Part shown: positions 1-10,295 of the stretch, one piece after another
Numbering within the stretch: the stretch's first letter is position 1
Layout of the letters: every line of letters starts with the position of its first letter
Origin: Chondrus crispus
Taxonomy: Eukaryota; Rhodophyta; Florideophyceae; Gigartinales; Gigartinaceae
Length of the DNA stretch: 64,000 bases
Direction of reading: 5' to 3'
NCBI RefSeq assembly: GCF_000350225.1
Contig: NW_005178667.1
Location: forward strand, 186,001-250,000
Made by a program: the position numbers and the translations under genes
The notes under the pieces: generated by a model
The model's database searches: none
Told to the model about the DNA's origin: nothing
The model's input: the letters and a program-made list of their open reading frames with translations, nothing else

Positions 1-330
1 CTCTTGCTTACGCAGGATGGCAGCCTCCTTGGCGCTGGCAGCTATGTCCGCCTGCCAGGCCTTGGTGAGCACGCCTTCCAGGGCGGTTAGGCGATCGCGC
101 TCTCGCGCGGCTTGTACCTCGGCTTGGGCCGCGATAGTTTCCTCAATAAAAGTCTTGAGGTTTTCTCGCAGCGCCGACGGTTGCGCTGCGAGCTTCTCCG
201 CTACAGTATTGAGCGTGAATCTTTCCGCTTCTCGGAGAGTCTCGCGACAACTCCGAGTGATCCACGCCGCAACTGGCGGAGGCACGTCTCGAGGACGGGT
301 CTCACGGGACGAATCGGACCCGGATACCAT
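1..330 (-). CDS. gag-like protein of a Ty3/gypsy element, N-terminal part (runs off left edge)
   Basis: The minus frame is open from an ATG at 330 to position 1, giving about 110 residues. It starts MVSGSDSSRE and becomes a charged, Ala/Glu/Lys/Arg-rich helical segment (LREAERFTLNTVAEKL, then AEVQAARERDRLTALEGVL), which looks like a coiled coil. It follows an LTR and a primer-binding site on the same strand, the place where gag begins in an LTR retrotransposon. The complete gypsy element at 43943-59673 also has a coiled-coil N-terminal gag after the same primer-binding site. Direct evidence: open frame and context. Inference: that it is gag. The rest of the protein is outside the window. Confidence 0.6.
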   Translation of the reverse strand, partial: MVSGSDSSRETRPRDVPPPVAAWITRSCRETLREAERFTLNTVAEKLAAQPSALRENLKTFIEETIAAQAEVQAARERDRLTALEGVLTKAWQADIAASAKEAAILRKQE

Positions 331-414
331 AGCCTTGAGCTTGTCGAAACCTGTTGAAACAGAGATAGAACACCTAGGACCAAAAACGGTAAGGGATAAG
401 GGACACTCCGTAGA

Positions 415-432
415 CTTCTAGGTCGGGAGACA
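415..432 (-). other. Primer-binding site of the left-edge gypsy element
   Basis: Read on the minus strand it contains GTCTCCCGACCTAGAAG. The same 17 bases lie just inside the 5' LTR of the chromovirus at 44614-44630. Reverse transcription would start here from a host tRNA that I cannot name. The site lies four bases inside the LTR boundary proposed at 437. Confidence 0.7.
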
Positions 433-436
433 AAAA

Positions 437-1068
437 TGTCGTGCACTGAGGGGGAAGTGTGGGATCCCCCTCTGGCAGAGCGCGCGCGTTCGGGGGCGCG
501 TGTAGGGGGGGTTATCGGAAGACCACCCGTAAGGGACCGGTACGGGGCCGGGCGCGAAGTGCAGTAGGGAAAGTAAGGGAAAATGTGGGGAAACAGAGCC
601 CAGGAGGGGCGGAGCGGTAGGGACAGCTGTCGCGCAGAGAGCCGAGCGTGGCGGGACGACGCGCGCGGTAGAGGCAGGAGGGAATCGGGACGTAGATGGC
701 TCGCAGGGTACCGTCGTGGGACGGGGACCGACGCGAGGCTACGACTCCGTTCCAGAAACCCGAGTTGTAGACCCCAAGCTTCGTAAGGATTTACTTAGGG
801 TCGGACGTCGGATATATACTAGCCGACGTCGGAGCTATAATTAATTAAACTAAAAGATACTAAATTGAAACGACGGCGGCGACGACCGGAGAAACTCCCC
901 TTGGGGAGGTATGACAACCACTACACGTGGGGGGGTGACACCTGGACACAGGAGCCTTGACGCCTGGTTACACGTGGCGCGCGGGACACGTGTGTCCCGG
1001 AGAAGGAGTCGTGCTGGCCGGGGACAGGTGTCCCGTGGAAAAAGGGAAAGGTGGGTCAGTGCACTACA
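437..1068 (-). repeat. 5' LTR of left-edge Ty3/gypsy element
   Basis: This is a 632-bp block on the minus strand. It starts TGTAGTG (1068 leftward) and ends GACA at 437, just outside the primer-binding site. The TGTAGT start is shared with the chromovirus LTRs at 43943 and 59005. It is GC-rich with several CACGTG-type palindromes (around 935-1000). A TATA-like stretch lies near 811-818 and an AT-rich stretch near 836-866. The partner LTR is outside the window, so the outer edge rests on the TG...CA rule and family resemblance only. Confidence 0.6.
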
Positions 1069-1974
1069 GTCCTCCTCTGGCTCGCGTCCATGGACCTCGA
1101 ACAACCGATGCTTCGCCCGTTTGCGTTCTGGGTGTTCATCTTCCTCGCCTTGAGCTCCATCCCCGAACAAAAGGGAAAAGTCTTCACCCGGAGACGAGCC
1201 GATGCCGTGCTTGCGCGAACGCGAATGTGCTGCATCGGACGGGCCGCTTCCCTGACTTCGAACGGGAAGCGAGCCGTGTCAGATGGCGGACTGCCTCGGG
1301 GCGTCCTGACCGTATTACTTGAAACCCGACGAGTTTCCTGTGTAGCTGCCGCGGGAGTAGCTTTGGCCGCAACACGAGGGGATGACCGGCGTTCCGCAGG
1401 AACCTGGGCTCCAGGCGCTCGGCTGTTAGACTTTTCAGATGAGCGGCCTCGCTGATTGTCTGACGCAGCGGGTTTCTTCCCAGACCTTCTTTGCGGGGTC
1501 ACGGTGCCTCAGTAGGAACACAGGATGAGCAAAGTCGGGAAGGAAAGTGAAACGGATGGGGAGAGAGGATTCGATGGATTGGGAAAACTTGAAAGGGTCC
1601 AAGCACGCGTCTGGCACTAGCGCAGGAAAGCATGAGCTTATTCTGGTTTGATCACGTGAAGGTTAAAGATATCACGGCCAAGCGCTGCGTTTTCAGGGAG
1701 CGAAATAGCACATCAGTTTGCTACATCGAGGTATCAAAAAACATTTCTGTTACAACTCTGGCACTAGAGCAAAACATTCTGGTTCAGTCACTGCCCGGAA
1801 CCAGACACGCCCCTCATCCCCGTGCTGAATGAGAACGGTTTAAAATTTGGCAAAAATTTTGCTGCTCGCGAACCAATGAAGCACGGACCACCGTTCATTG
1901 CTGGCAAAAATCCAGCATTTTTTGGCCCCAAAAATAGCCACATCATTGCTTTTATTAAATTTAACATAAATTTG
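1069..1974. other. No supportable gene
   Basis: The short ORFs here overlap on both strands and have no recognisable domain. The stretch separates the left-edge gypsy LTR from the truncated copia element. The AT-rich part from about 1840 to 1974 replaces the expected reverse-transcriptase coding region of that copia element, so a deletion or insertion breakpoint is near 1975. Confidence 0.5.
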
Positions 1975-3639
1975 ACCTTCCTGTGCGATGGTGTCGAGTT
2001 CGGAGTTGTGGGCAATTTCCCACTCTCGAGCATCTGGGTATCGCTTCGCTTGGCCGTGGTGTAGCGGGGCAGGGGTGGTGGATGTGATCTCGATCGGCGT
2101 GGGGTGGGGTGAGAAAGCCTTAAATGCTGCCGTGCTGTGCGCAGTGGGGTCTGGTGAGCGGTGATATGGTCTGGGGTTGATAGTGCACATGCGTTTTGTT
2201 CTTCTGGTTTTCGTCTCGAGGACGACAATGTGTGGTGGGTCTGACGCGTACAAGTAGCGGATCTTGTTGGCTCTGGATTCTAGTTTGGATATTTGGTTTC
2301 GGTTCGCGAGCACTGGTGTGCTGCCGAGCTGTCCGAAGACGAGCAATTGGGGCACTTGTGGGACATGGTTATTCCATATTGTGGTGGGGGTCTGGCCTGT
2401 TCCTTAGTGCATTATATTGTTGTACTTGAATGCCGCGTCGTGTACGGCATCTTCCCAGTGAGACGCCGGCAATTGGCTGTGGTGCAGGGCTGCTCTCGCA
2501 GCGTTCATGATTGTGGCATTTATTCTTTCGGCGATACTGTTTTCTTGTGGCGTGTACGAGACTGTGGTTGTGTGCCGAGTGTCGTGTTGGCGGAAGATCC
2601 TGGCTGCCGTAGTGGAGGTATATTCACGGGCGTTGTCTGTATGGAGGAGCTTGGGTGTGTCGCCGGGGTGCCGCTTGAGTAGGCCGAGGATGTGGTTGAG
2701 GCGATGTGGTGTTGCTTTGCAGGTGGGTAGGAAATCGACGATCAGATAGCCGGAGTTCATGTCTATGACAGTGAGGATGTATTTGTTGCCTTGGCGAGAG
2801 ACTGGGTTGATCGGGCCGCAGATGCCGCTGCGGTAGGCATCTCCTGTGCCGTATGAGTGCGTGCGGGTTTGTGGGAGGCGGGCTGTAGCTTGGCTGCGGC
2901 ACAGCTGGGGCATGTGGATCTGGAGGGTCTCTTCGTAAGGGAGGGGGGAGGGTGTGTAGGAGGCCGCGTTTGGCCATTGTCTGTAGTGTGGCTGGTCGTA
3001 TGTGGTTGAATATCATGTGGTAGTGGTAGAAGTCGCGTTCGACTTGGGGGTGGGGGAGGGGGGATGGGGGTACAGCGGGGTCGTGTTGAAAGCGGATGGG
3101 TGTTTCCCTGCGCGAGAGTGGGGTCGGGGAGGCGTAAGGTGTGCGCTTTATGATGCCTACTGTGGGTCGGGAGGGACCGGAGGGTGTCTTTCTCGTGGAG
3201 GTGTCGCTGGCGGTGGGTCTTGTTGTTGTGGTTATTGTGCGCGCTGCTTTTGCCTGTAGAGTAGGGTTGGGGGTGTTGATGAAGTACAGGCCTTTGGAGA
3301 ACGTAGCCGTGGCGACAGTGTGGTGGGGGCTTGTTTTGGTGTTGATGACTGTGGCATGGTGGGGCGTGAAAATTACGGTGCCCCACTGGCGGGCGACATC
3401 ATGTACGGAGACGAAGTTGGTCTTGATTGCGGGGTTTGCGATGGCTGGAACGGAGATTTTCTTATTGAAGGTCGTCGGTATCAGCAGTGTACCAGAATGC
3501 GTGGCTGGTGGGGTAATGGATGTGGCCGTGTTAGTTCGCAGGACTTTTCGAAGCGGGCGCATGTTGGATGAGGGGCGGGTAATGTGCAGCGGGTAGGCGC
3601 CAGAGTCCAGTGCAAATTTCGTACCATGACAGTCATCGT
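1975..3639 (-). pseudogene. copia-1 pol remnant: protease, integrase, start of RT
   Basis: The protease motif FALDSGAYPLHI lies near 3600-3630. The pre-integrase zinc region (HYHMIFNH, then CPSC in a shifted frame) is near 2900-3020. The integrase core at 2404-2913 shows the acidic triad in TVIDMNSGY, LLHTDNAREY and ENSIAERIN. The next frame (1975-2355) has the usual integrase C-terminal text (FGQLG, KLESRA, RYL) and the first RT residues, then similarity stops. Protease, integrase zinc region and core lie in three different frames, so the gene is dead. Confidence 0.85.
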
Positions 3640-4741
3640 TTCCGTGAGTGGGTATTGGTTCCATGGTGTCTTGGGGCAGGGTTGTTGGGTCGTCGTCTGT
3701 GATCATGTTGGTATGCCGGGGGTTGCGCTCGGGTCGGCGGGGCTTGAGACGGGGGGTACCGCGAGGTTGGCCGTGGTGTGAGGAACCCATGGTGTGGGGT
3801 ACTGTGGGAGGATGTAACCGTAGAAGGGTGGTTATGTGTATGCGGGCGGGTGCGCGGTCCATGGGCGGGGCCACGGGGGTTGGGCACGTCCTCGCCCATG
3901 TCCTCGCCCGAGGTAGCGACGTGTTTCCCTCGTTTTGTGGTGGGGGTTTTGGGGATGTTGGTGTACTCTGGATTCCTTGTGGCGTTGTGGCGGTTGTGGT
4001 GTCTTTTTCTGTGACACGGCCTTGTACAGAGTTGAGACGACGTTCGAGGTTTTTTATTGTGGTTGGCATTGTGTCGGTTTCGATCCACCTGTCGTAGCAG
4101 TGTTTGAAAGTTTCGTGCATGTCCAGTCCTTGGATCACGAAATCGATGGTGGTTTATTCGTCCTCTTGAATGCGGGGGTAGTCTGCTAGACGCATTCGTA
4201 GGCGTAGATTTCTGTGTGTTTGGAGGTAAGTGTCGAGGGAGTCGGTCATGGCTAATTTTGTTCTTTGCGCTTCCTGGCGGAGGATCGTGTGAGCGATGGA
4301 CGTGGACTCCGTGAAGTGGTTCTTGATTGCTTCGGTGAGCTGCAGTGGGGAGGTGTTGAGCTCCAAATCGATAGCGGGAGAGATTTCTTGTGGGAGACTG
4401 CTCACTATCGCCATGCCGAGGTAGGCAGAGTTCCGGCGGTGATTGATGTAGAGTGGATCTCCTGGTGCTGGCGGTGAGGCATGAGGGTTTAGGATGTTCT
4501 CCATGTTGTTGATTACGAAGATGTCTTGGATTGTTTGGTACCATATGTGGTAATTGTTTCCGTTTGGAAGCAAGATGGGTAGTTTTCCGATGAGTTGTCC
4601 TTCGTCAGAAGGGGATCGGCCTGCCTGAGCCATTGCGGTCGGTGTTTGGTCGGGGCGTGGGGCAGCGGGAGGGGATTCTTTGCACTCAAGGGGTTGGTGG
4701 GGGACGAGAGTTGGGGTGTGGTGGGAGGGGTTGTTTCGCAC
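3640..4741 (-). pseudogene. copia-1 gag
   Basis: The minus frame begins with an ATG at 4741 or, more like other copia gags, at 4633 (MAQAGRSPSDEGQ). It contains the UBN2-type core (NYHIWYQTIQDIFVINNM; SLDTYLQTHRNLRLRM). A TAA at 4154-4156 interrupts it in frame. The same frame then continues (VIQGLDMHETFKHCYDRW) and becomes a Pro/Thr/Arg-rich tail with no clear zinc knuckle. Gag would package element RNA in cytoplasmic particles. The stop makes this copy inactive. Confidence 0.75.
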
Positions 4742-6057
4742 TCAACACTGTGTTGTGGAGGCGTATCTGAGTTGGGGCCTTCGACGCTGGACAGCGGAGG
4801 CGGAGGTCGGTACTCGAGATCTGGGGTTTTGTCTTGTCGGTCGGTGGGTGCGGGTAAGTTGTGAGTTTGGTGGTGGTGGTGACGTTGGGGGCGTTGTGGT
4901 GGAGGGGGTGATCATGTTGCAGCGGTTGCGATTTCGGGTCCATAACCTGTGGTGCAAGGAACGATACCTCGTTTATTGTCCGCTCGAAGACGGATCGCCC
5001 TAAGAGGCAGACTCCGCCGTCGCATGACAAGCAGCGTGTGTGCGTGTGTTACGTGGACCCGTATGGCTGACTATGGCTATCATGACAAAGACAAAGCTAG
5101 ACGCCTGGTTGTGTTGGTCGACTAAATTATTACCCCACCTCCACGTGGTGTCGACTGGGCGGATTAGTAATAATCCGGCTAACAGGGTAGGTCAGGGCTG
5201 TGATCCCTGGAGAGGGTTTCCTCTCACAAATGCGCACAATTTTTAAGTATACTTTCTTTATAACCACAAACATAGGCCTGACAGAGGTTTGATCGTAACG
5301 TACCTATCTTTCGCTGTCCCCCATTGGTGTGGACATAAACGTCGTGAGACGGCCAAAGTAGCGTAGTGGTGTGAGTTCCTTGCCATATTACGAGCCGCTA
5401 TCTTCGCGATACTATCTGCTTCGGCGGATGAGTCTCTCATCTTCGGCTATAATGGGGCTCGCGTCCGTGGCTCACATGAGTTTGGGTTCTGCTTTGGTAC
5501 GCTACAATATGTCAGATTACAGCTACGATTAAGCTGACACCAGGTCAAAGGGAAGAGAACACCGTTCTCTGTTGTTACAGCAGAACAGGGAAAAGCGCGG
5601 GTACCGAGCTGCCCATATGACTCGGCCTATGAGGGGTAAGAGTACGAAACAAGGAAAATACTGCGAAAGTTCCGCAGTGGCAATTGGGATGCAAGCGATT
5701 GTAGACCAAGGGCGCTGGGAATACGAGGCCTAGACCTTGTTACACGAGTATGGGGGTCAGGTGACGACTGGACTTTTCAGTCTCGAGCTCAGTCGGGAGC
5801 AGCCCTCTCAAATCGACCAAGCTTTAGCCGTGGGTGAAAGCGGCCCTCTGAGTAGTTTGGGTTGACTATTCATGAGAGGTATATGACATGCCACAAATAC
5901 ATATTGCAAGTCCCTGATGACACGGATCAAGGGACGTGTGGCTGATGTCCAAAGGATGGTCGGGACTGCGTTGGAGGCAAACCTTGCAGGTTTCCTCGGA
6001 AAACACGCCAAAATTAAGAAGGCTTTATTAAAGGCCATTCGGAAGGAGTAAGAAGGG
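4742..6057. other. No supportable gene; probably copia-1 5' LTR plus the flank of the next element
   Basis: The stretch has no ORF with recognisable domains. It should contain the copia-1 5' LTR, because it lies just upstream of gag, but there is no second copy to set the ends. The right part (about 5900-6057) may be leader sequence of the DIRS-like element, whose gag frame is open from about 6010. Confidence 0.4.
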
Positions 6058-7023
6058 GTGCCCGAAGAAGGGCGCCCCGACGATTTGCTGTCGGGGCTGT
6101 ACGCAGGACAGTACCCGTCAGAGTCGGTAGCGGAGGCTAGCGCGAGCGGTATCCGCGCTAAGACACGCAGCGAGGGGTGTTCCAACCCGGGAACGGAAGT
6201 TGAGGAAGAGGGAGAAGAGGAGTTAGAGTCAGTCGGGTATTCTGAGATTGAAGATGAAGTGGAAGAGGTGGTGCCTGCAAAAAGTGATGTTCCCACCGGG
6301 AGCATGAAGGAAGTCCTTTTGATATTAAGAGGAATGCGGGCATGACAGAAGAAGGAAGAAGGTTCAGAAGGACGTCCAGAATCTGAAATCAGCTCGCAAA
6401 GGAAAAACAGGAAGCAGGCAAAGCCCGATCTACTCAGAGAACTTCGAGCTGCGATAGGTGGCGGGCCCGCACCAGACGGAGATGGTTCCCCGTCAGGATC
6501 CGACTCGGACGACTCGGACGATTATCGAAACGAGCGACGTCGACAAGGTTCAGCGAGAAGGCGGGGTAATGCGAGGTTCTGGGCCGGGTTGGCAGAGCAA
6601 CTGTTCCCGGGGCAATCGCTATTGGTTGACAGCCTCGAGGGAGAGACGATGCTGCTGGAGGCCTTGACGAACTACCCAACGGTGTCGGCATGGGTGGAAG
6701 CAAGACAACTTGGAGGATTGCGTAACCGACGCGAAGCAACTACCCTTGCAAAAATTGTTGACTGCCTTTTAAGTTCGATGGGGGTGATCCGCGCCAAGAA
6801 CGAACTGGAGGTAGAGGTTTCCGTCCGAACGCTAACGGCAGTGGTAATGGCAGATAAGACCGGGAATTGGGATGCTGCCCGCGAGCTAGAGGAAGATAAG
6901 GAGGACCTGATCAGCGAGAGCATGAGGACGAAACTCCACAAGTCATTGAAGTTGCGCAAAGAACTAGCTGTGAGTACGAAGTCTAAGTCTGCTCTGCGTA
7001 AGCAGGGAGACGGAGATGATTAA
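6058..7023 (+). pseudogene. DIRS-1 gag-like ORF1
   Basis: One frame runs from about 6058 to the stop at 7021-7023 with a single internal TGA at 6343-6345. It has an acidic run near 6196-6270, a Ser/Asp-rich linker near 6490-6520 (SGSDSDDSDD), and a conserved-looking helical domain at 6580-6960 (WAGLAEQLFPGQSLL, then LTNYPTVSAWVEARQ). The tail is basic. I identify it as gag by position only. No ATG is obvious at the 5' end. Confidence 0.5.
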
Positions 7024-7176
7024 GAAAAACAATGACAACAACAACATTAATTTATATTCGATGAACGCGCGGGATGTTCTGCCCCTTCCTGTAGGGGGTT
7101 CCGAACACGTGGAACGGAATGGAGGGTGAGGAAGTTCACGGAGACAGCAACGCCGAAAGGGGAGGAAAACCATCGC

Positions 7177-8935
7177 CGAGGTTACAAATGGGCTGCTACG
7201 TAGGCTAAACTCCCTGTACACCGGGAGCACCCGGCCTGTGCCTTTACTGGCGCAATCAGGCAACGTCTTTCAGCGCCTGGCGAGCACATTCTTGCAAGAC
7301 ATGGGGAAGGCCTCATACCGCCGAAATTATTTCGATGCGGAGGAGGCCGTGGAAAAAGTGGTACTAGCTTTCGAGTACAACTACTTGAGGATATGGATTT
7401 GGCTAAACCCAGAAAAAGTGTCGTTACCGGCAGGTGGGTTAGTGGCTTCGGAAGACTTCACTGCATTACTACCAGAAGGATTACAAGAGACATACCTTGA
7501 CAAGAGTCGAATACTTCATGAAGACGCCTTTTTAAGACGAACGGCAAAACCGTTCTGTGGCATCAGGGATAACGATTACCGGACCCTCATTTTAAACTGA
7601 GGGACGCCGGACTAATTAAGTTGGTAAAAAGGCGTCCAAAGGTACTAAATGGGTTCTTTGCCTTGCTAAAAAGCGACAAGGAACAGCAGCGGCTAATCAT
7701 CGATGCAAGAAATGCGAACAGCTTCTTCGCTGCCCCTCCAACGATAGAGCTGCCTAATCCTGGGCATCTAGCACGGTTATACCTCCCAGACAGACAGAGA
7801 TTGTATGTTGCCAAATCATATATGGATAACCAATACCACCGTATGCCAATCCCTGGGTGGCTCCGAACCTACCTGGGGCTCCCGGGGTTGAGCCACGAAG
7901 GACGGTTCCTCTACCCCGTCATAAATTCGATGCCAATGGGTTGGTCCCATTCGGTATATATCGCCCAGAACGTGCATTTAAGAATCCTAGAGAAAGCAAG
8001 GCTTCCGATGACACGATGGATCACGCGATCCATCGTCATTTCGGGGCTCAACTTTGGTGGCTACGTGGCTGACTACTTTTCCCTTGGAACGAATGAAGAA
8101 GAAGCCAAGGAATACCTGAGAGCTGTGATGGAGCAATCGGCAGGAAGTGGACTATCGGCGAAGCCTCAGAAAGTATCCTGGCCAAACAGGGGCACCTTCA
8201 ATGAGGTTCAAGGGGTTGAGGTACACCATAACGGGGATCTGTTCCCTAAAGCAAGCAAGATCAAAGAATTGATACATCACACAAAGGAGTTCGAGGAGAG
8301 AAGATCGTGGCCCATTCGAGGACTGCAGAGTATCACCGGTAAATGGGCTTGGTTCATACTGTTACGACGACCCCTCTTCTCAGTCTTGCAGAAAGTATAC
8401 GAGTTGGCGGCTAAAGACGTCCAGGCAGTTCCAGCTAGCCCAGAAGCCCGAAACGAACGTCGTCTCTTGGTCTAGTTATCGCCGCTAATCCGGACGTCGC
8501 TTAACAAACAAACCTTTTAGTGAACTTGTCATCTGTATCGACGCTAGTCTGACTGGAGGCGGGGTTGTTTATTGCAGAACCAAAGAAGCCCTAAGCCTTT
8601 GTCAAACAAAATTGGAAGATCAACATATTTGGATTGGGGACCAGAATTGAAATATAGCGATCCGACACCAATGGAGAGTGTCTCTCCTAATACACATACT
8701 GGAAGGGAAGGCTCTCATCCTAGCGTTACGATGGTTCGTTCCGTCAACAGCCAATCATGAGAGAAGAATAATCGTATTTGTGGACAATCAAGCTTTACTC
8801 GGGGCCTTGCGCAAAAGGTCGTAGCCGGGTAAGAAGCTTCAACGAATTTGTAGAAGAGTGGCCTCCTTGCTCCTCGTGGGATGTTTAATTGCAGAAATAT
8901 TTTACGTGCCTAGCGCACTTAATCCCGCCGATGGC
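7177..8935 (+). pseudogene. DIRS-1 reverse transcriptase and RNase H
   Basis: A leading segment (7238-7600) runs into the RT after a frameshift near 7590. The RT at 7590-8475 shows RLIIDARNAN (motif A-like region), INSMPMGWSHSVYIAQ, and GYVADYFSLG in the position of the Y-x-D-D box, so the first catalytic aspartate reads Ala. A stop at 8473-8475 ends the frame. RNase H text follows in pieces: CIDASLTGGGVVYC near 8533-8575, VDNQALLGALRK near 8780-8815, and a VPSA...PADGPSR-like end near 8907-8943. The active-site loss and frame breaks indicate an inactive copy. Confidence 0.8.
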
Positions 8936-9286
8936 CCCTCGAGGCTTCTATGACCTCGCCCACCGGAGAGTCAAGGAATTCTCTCTACAAACATATAAGA
9001 AACATCTAAACTACCTCCTCACCTTGCTCGAAAAACTGCCTCCAGCAACACGACAGTGTGGAACTGCAGAAGAAAATGACCACCTTTTCACTCGCTACTG
9101 TATTGAGTTATTCTACTCAAACAGCACTCTCAAGCCAGCCGGAGTTGCCCAAGCCAATCGGCACTGGAATTCTTCTTACCTGCCGTCAAAGGAAAGCTAC
9201 TACTATCCACCCAGAGTACGAAAGAGTGGGGGCTTACACGACCAGTCAAGCACCATGGCGTCTGCCCCGAGATCGTAGTTTACGGT

Positions 9287-9904
9287 TTGGCCTTCGACCT
9301 ATTCGCCCATGGAAACCCGGTGACCGGGACAGGGCTCCTACTGCTCTTCAGCCGATATCTTCGGTTGGGGGACCTTCTACAACTCCAAGTCAGTGACGTG
9401 GTTTTGCTCTTGGCCGGTCAAGAACAGCCTCATTATGGAACCATGAGTATCAAGATCAGCAAAAGAGGCCGAAATGAATCGGTTACAATCCGGCCTTATC
9501 TTCTCCGAATCCGCTCCGAATGAATGTTGCTCGAGTGACTAGTTTAGACAGCAACCCTAATCGGACAAGATGAGTTATTCCCGCTGCCACCCGCCCGACT
9601 CCGGGCTCAGTTACGGGCGGCATCAAGTAGACTAAAGTTACCTTTTCGAGTAACTCCCCACATGCTACGTTTTGGAGGAGCCATCACAGACAAGCTGTTC
9701 TCACGCTTGGAAGATGAAGCCATCAAGTTTAGAGGACGATGGCAAAGAGACCATAATTTCAAGTTATACCTACAGCCTCACAAGATATACGAGGCGCTGA
9801 ATGCCTTGACCCTGGCTCAACGAGCATCTTTTCAGACGGTTTATACCAATGCGATGCACTCGTTCAATGTGCCGCTCCCGAGTTGGGATGGGAGTTTGGA
9901 GTAA
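9287..9904 (+). pseudogene. DIRS-1 tyrosine recombinase
   Basis: Two frame-shifted pieces carry the tyrosine-recombinase signature. The first catalytic Arg lies in FSRYLRLGDLLQLQVSDV (9330-9400). HxxR is in TPHMLRFGGA (9655-9680), the GRW region in FRGRWQRDHNF (9730-9765), and the nucleophile is probably the Tyr of KLYLQPHK. Part of the N-terminal domain lies at 8950-9060. The enzyme would join the element's circular DNA to the target. A stop at 9521-9523 and a frameshift separate the two halves. Confidence 0.8.
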
Positions 9905-9924
9905 CATTTGGCGCGTGGGATTCG

Positions 9925-10060
9925 GTGCATCCCCTCATCACAGCGTAGTAGAGAACAAGAAGAAGACTTAGAGAAGAAGACAAGAAGAAGAAAAGCAAGT
10001 ACCTCCGAACAAGTTGGAGGCATTTGTGGTTCAAGTGGATGAGGGCGGTGGTAGAGACAT
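9925..10060 (+). repeat. AAG-rich purine tract after DIRS-1
   Basis: The tract is a GAA/AAG-rich run (about 9954-10002), followed by the point where the copia-2 LTR begins. It may be the truncated 3' leader of DIRS-1. I see no gene. Confidence 0.4.
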
Positions 10061-10266
10061 TGTGTGCCAGCATTTAAGTAGGAGAGCTTTATCGGGATGG
10101 TGTATGCGAAGGGAGAGGTGGAACGTTTTGAGATTTACAACAATAAACTTGTTTTGTTTGCAAGTATTGCTTTCTCGCCTGTGCGAGAAGCTTGAACGTT
10201 GCAACCTGCGCTACTCTCGTGAGTGATCTGCTTCCGTGCAGACTAAGAGCAACTGTTTTATCGACA
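10061..10266 (+). repeat. copia-2 5' LTR
   Basis: 206 bp, starting TGTGTGCC and ending TCGACA. By eye it differs from the 3' LTR at roughly ten positions. It includes the inverted pair CTCGCCTGTGCGAG near 10174-10187. Confidence 0.85.
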
Positions 10267-10295
10267 TTCGCGAATAAAGGTAAAACCTTTTCAAC

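Larger units (their letters stand above)
1975..4741 (-). mobile_element. Ty1/copia retrotransposon, truncated and decayed (copia-1)
   Basis: In minus-strand order it has a copia-type gag, an aspartic protease with ALDSGA, the zinc-binding pre-integrase region, an integrase core, and only the first ~20 residues of the reverse transcriptase (DAREWEIAHNSELDTI). The order PR-IN-RT is diagnostic of Ty1/copia. The palm, fingers and RNase H are missing. The coding frame shifts at least three times and there is an in-frame stop in gag. Without a second LTR I cannot define its LTRs. The 5' LTR should lie somewhere in 4742-5250. Confidence 0.85.
6058..9904 (+). mobile_element. DIRS-like tyrosine-recombinase retrotransposon, decayed (DIRS-1)
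   Basis: The order on the plus strand is a gag-like ORF with an acidic, Ser-rich middle, a reverse transcriptase, an RNase H and a tyrosine recombinase. There is no DDE integrase. This order is known from DIRS/PAT/Ngaro elements, which integrate through a circular intermediate using the recombinase. Several frameshifts and stops separate the domains. I could not identify the terminal repeats. The copia element at 10061 begins only 156 bp after the recombinase stop and may have separated off the 3' end. Confidence 0.8.
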
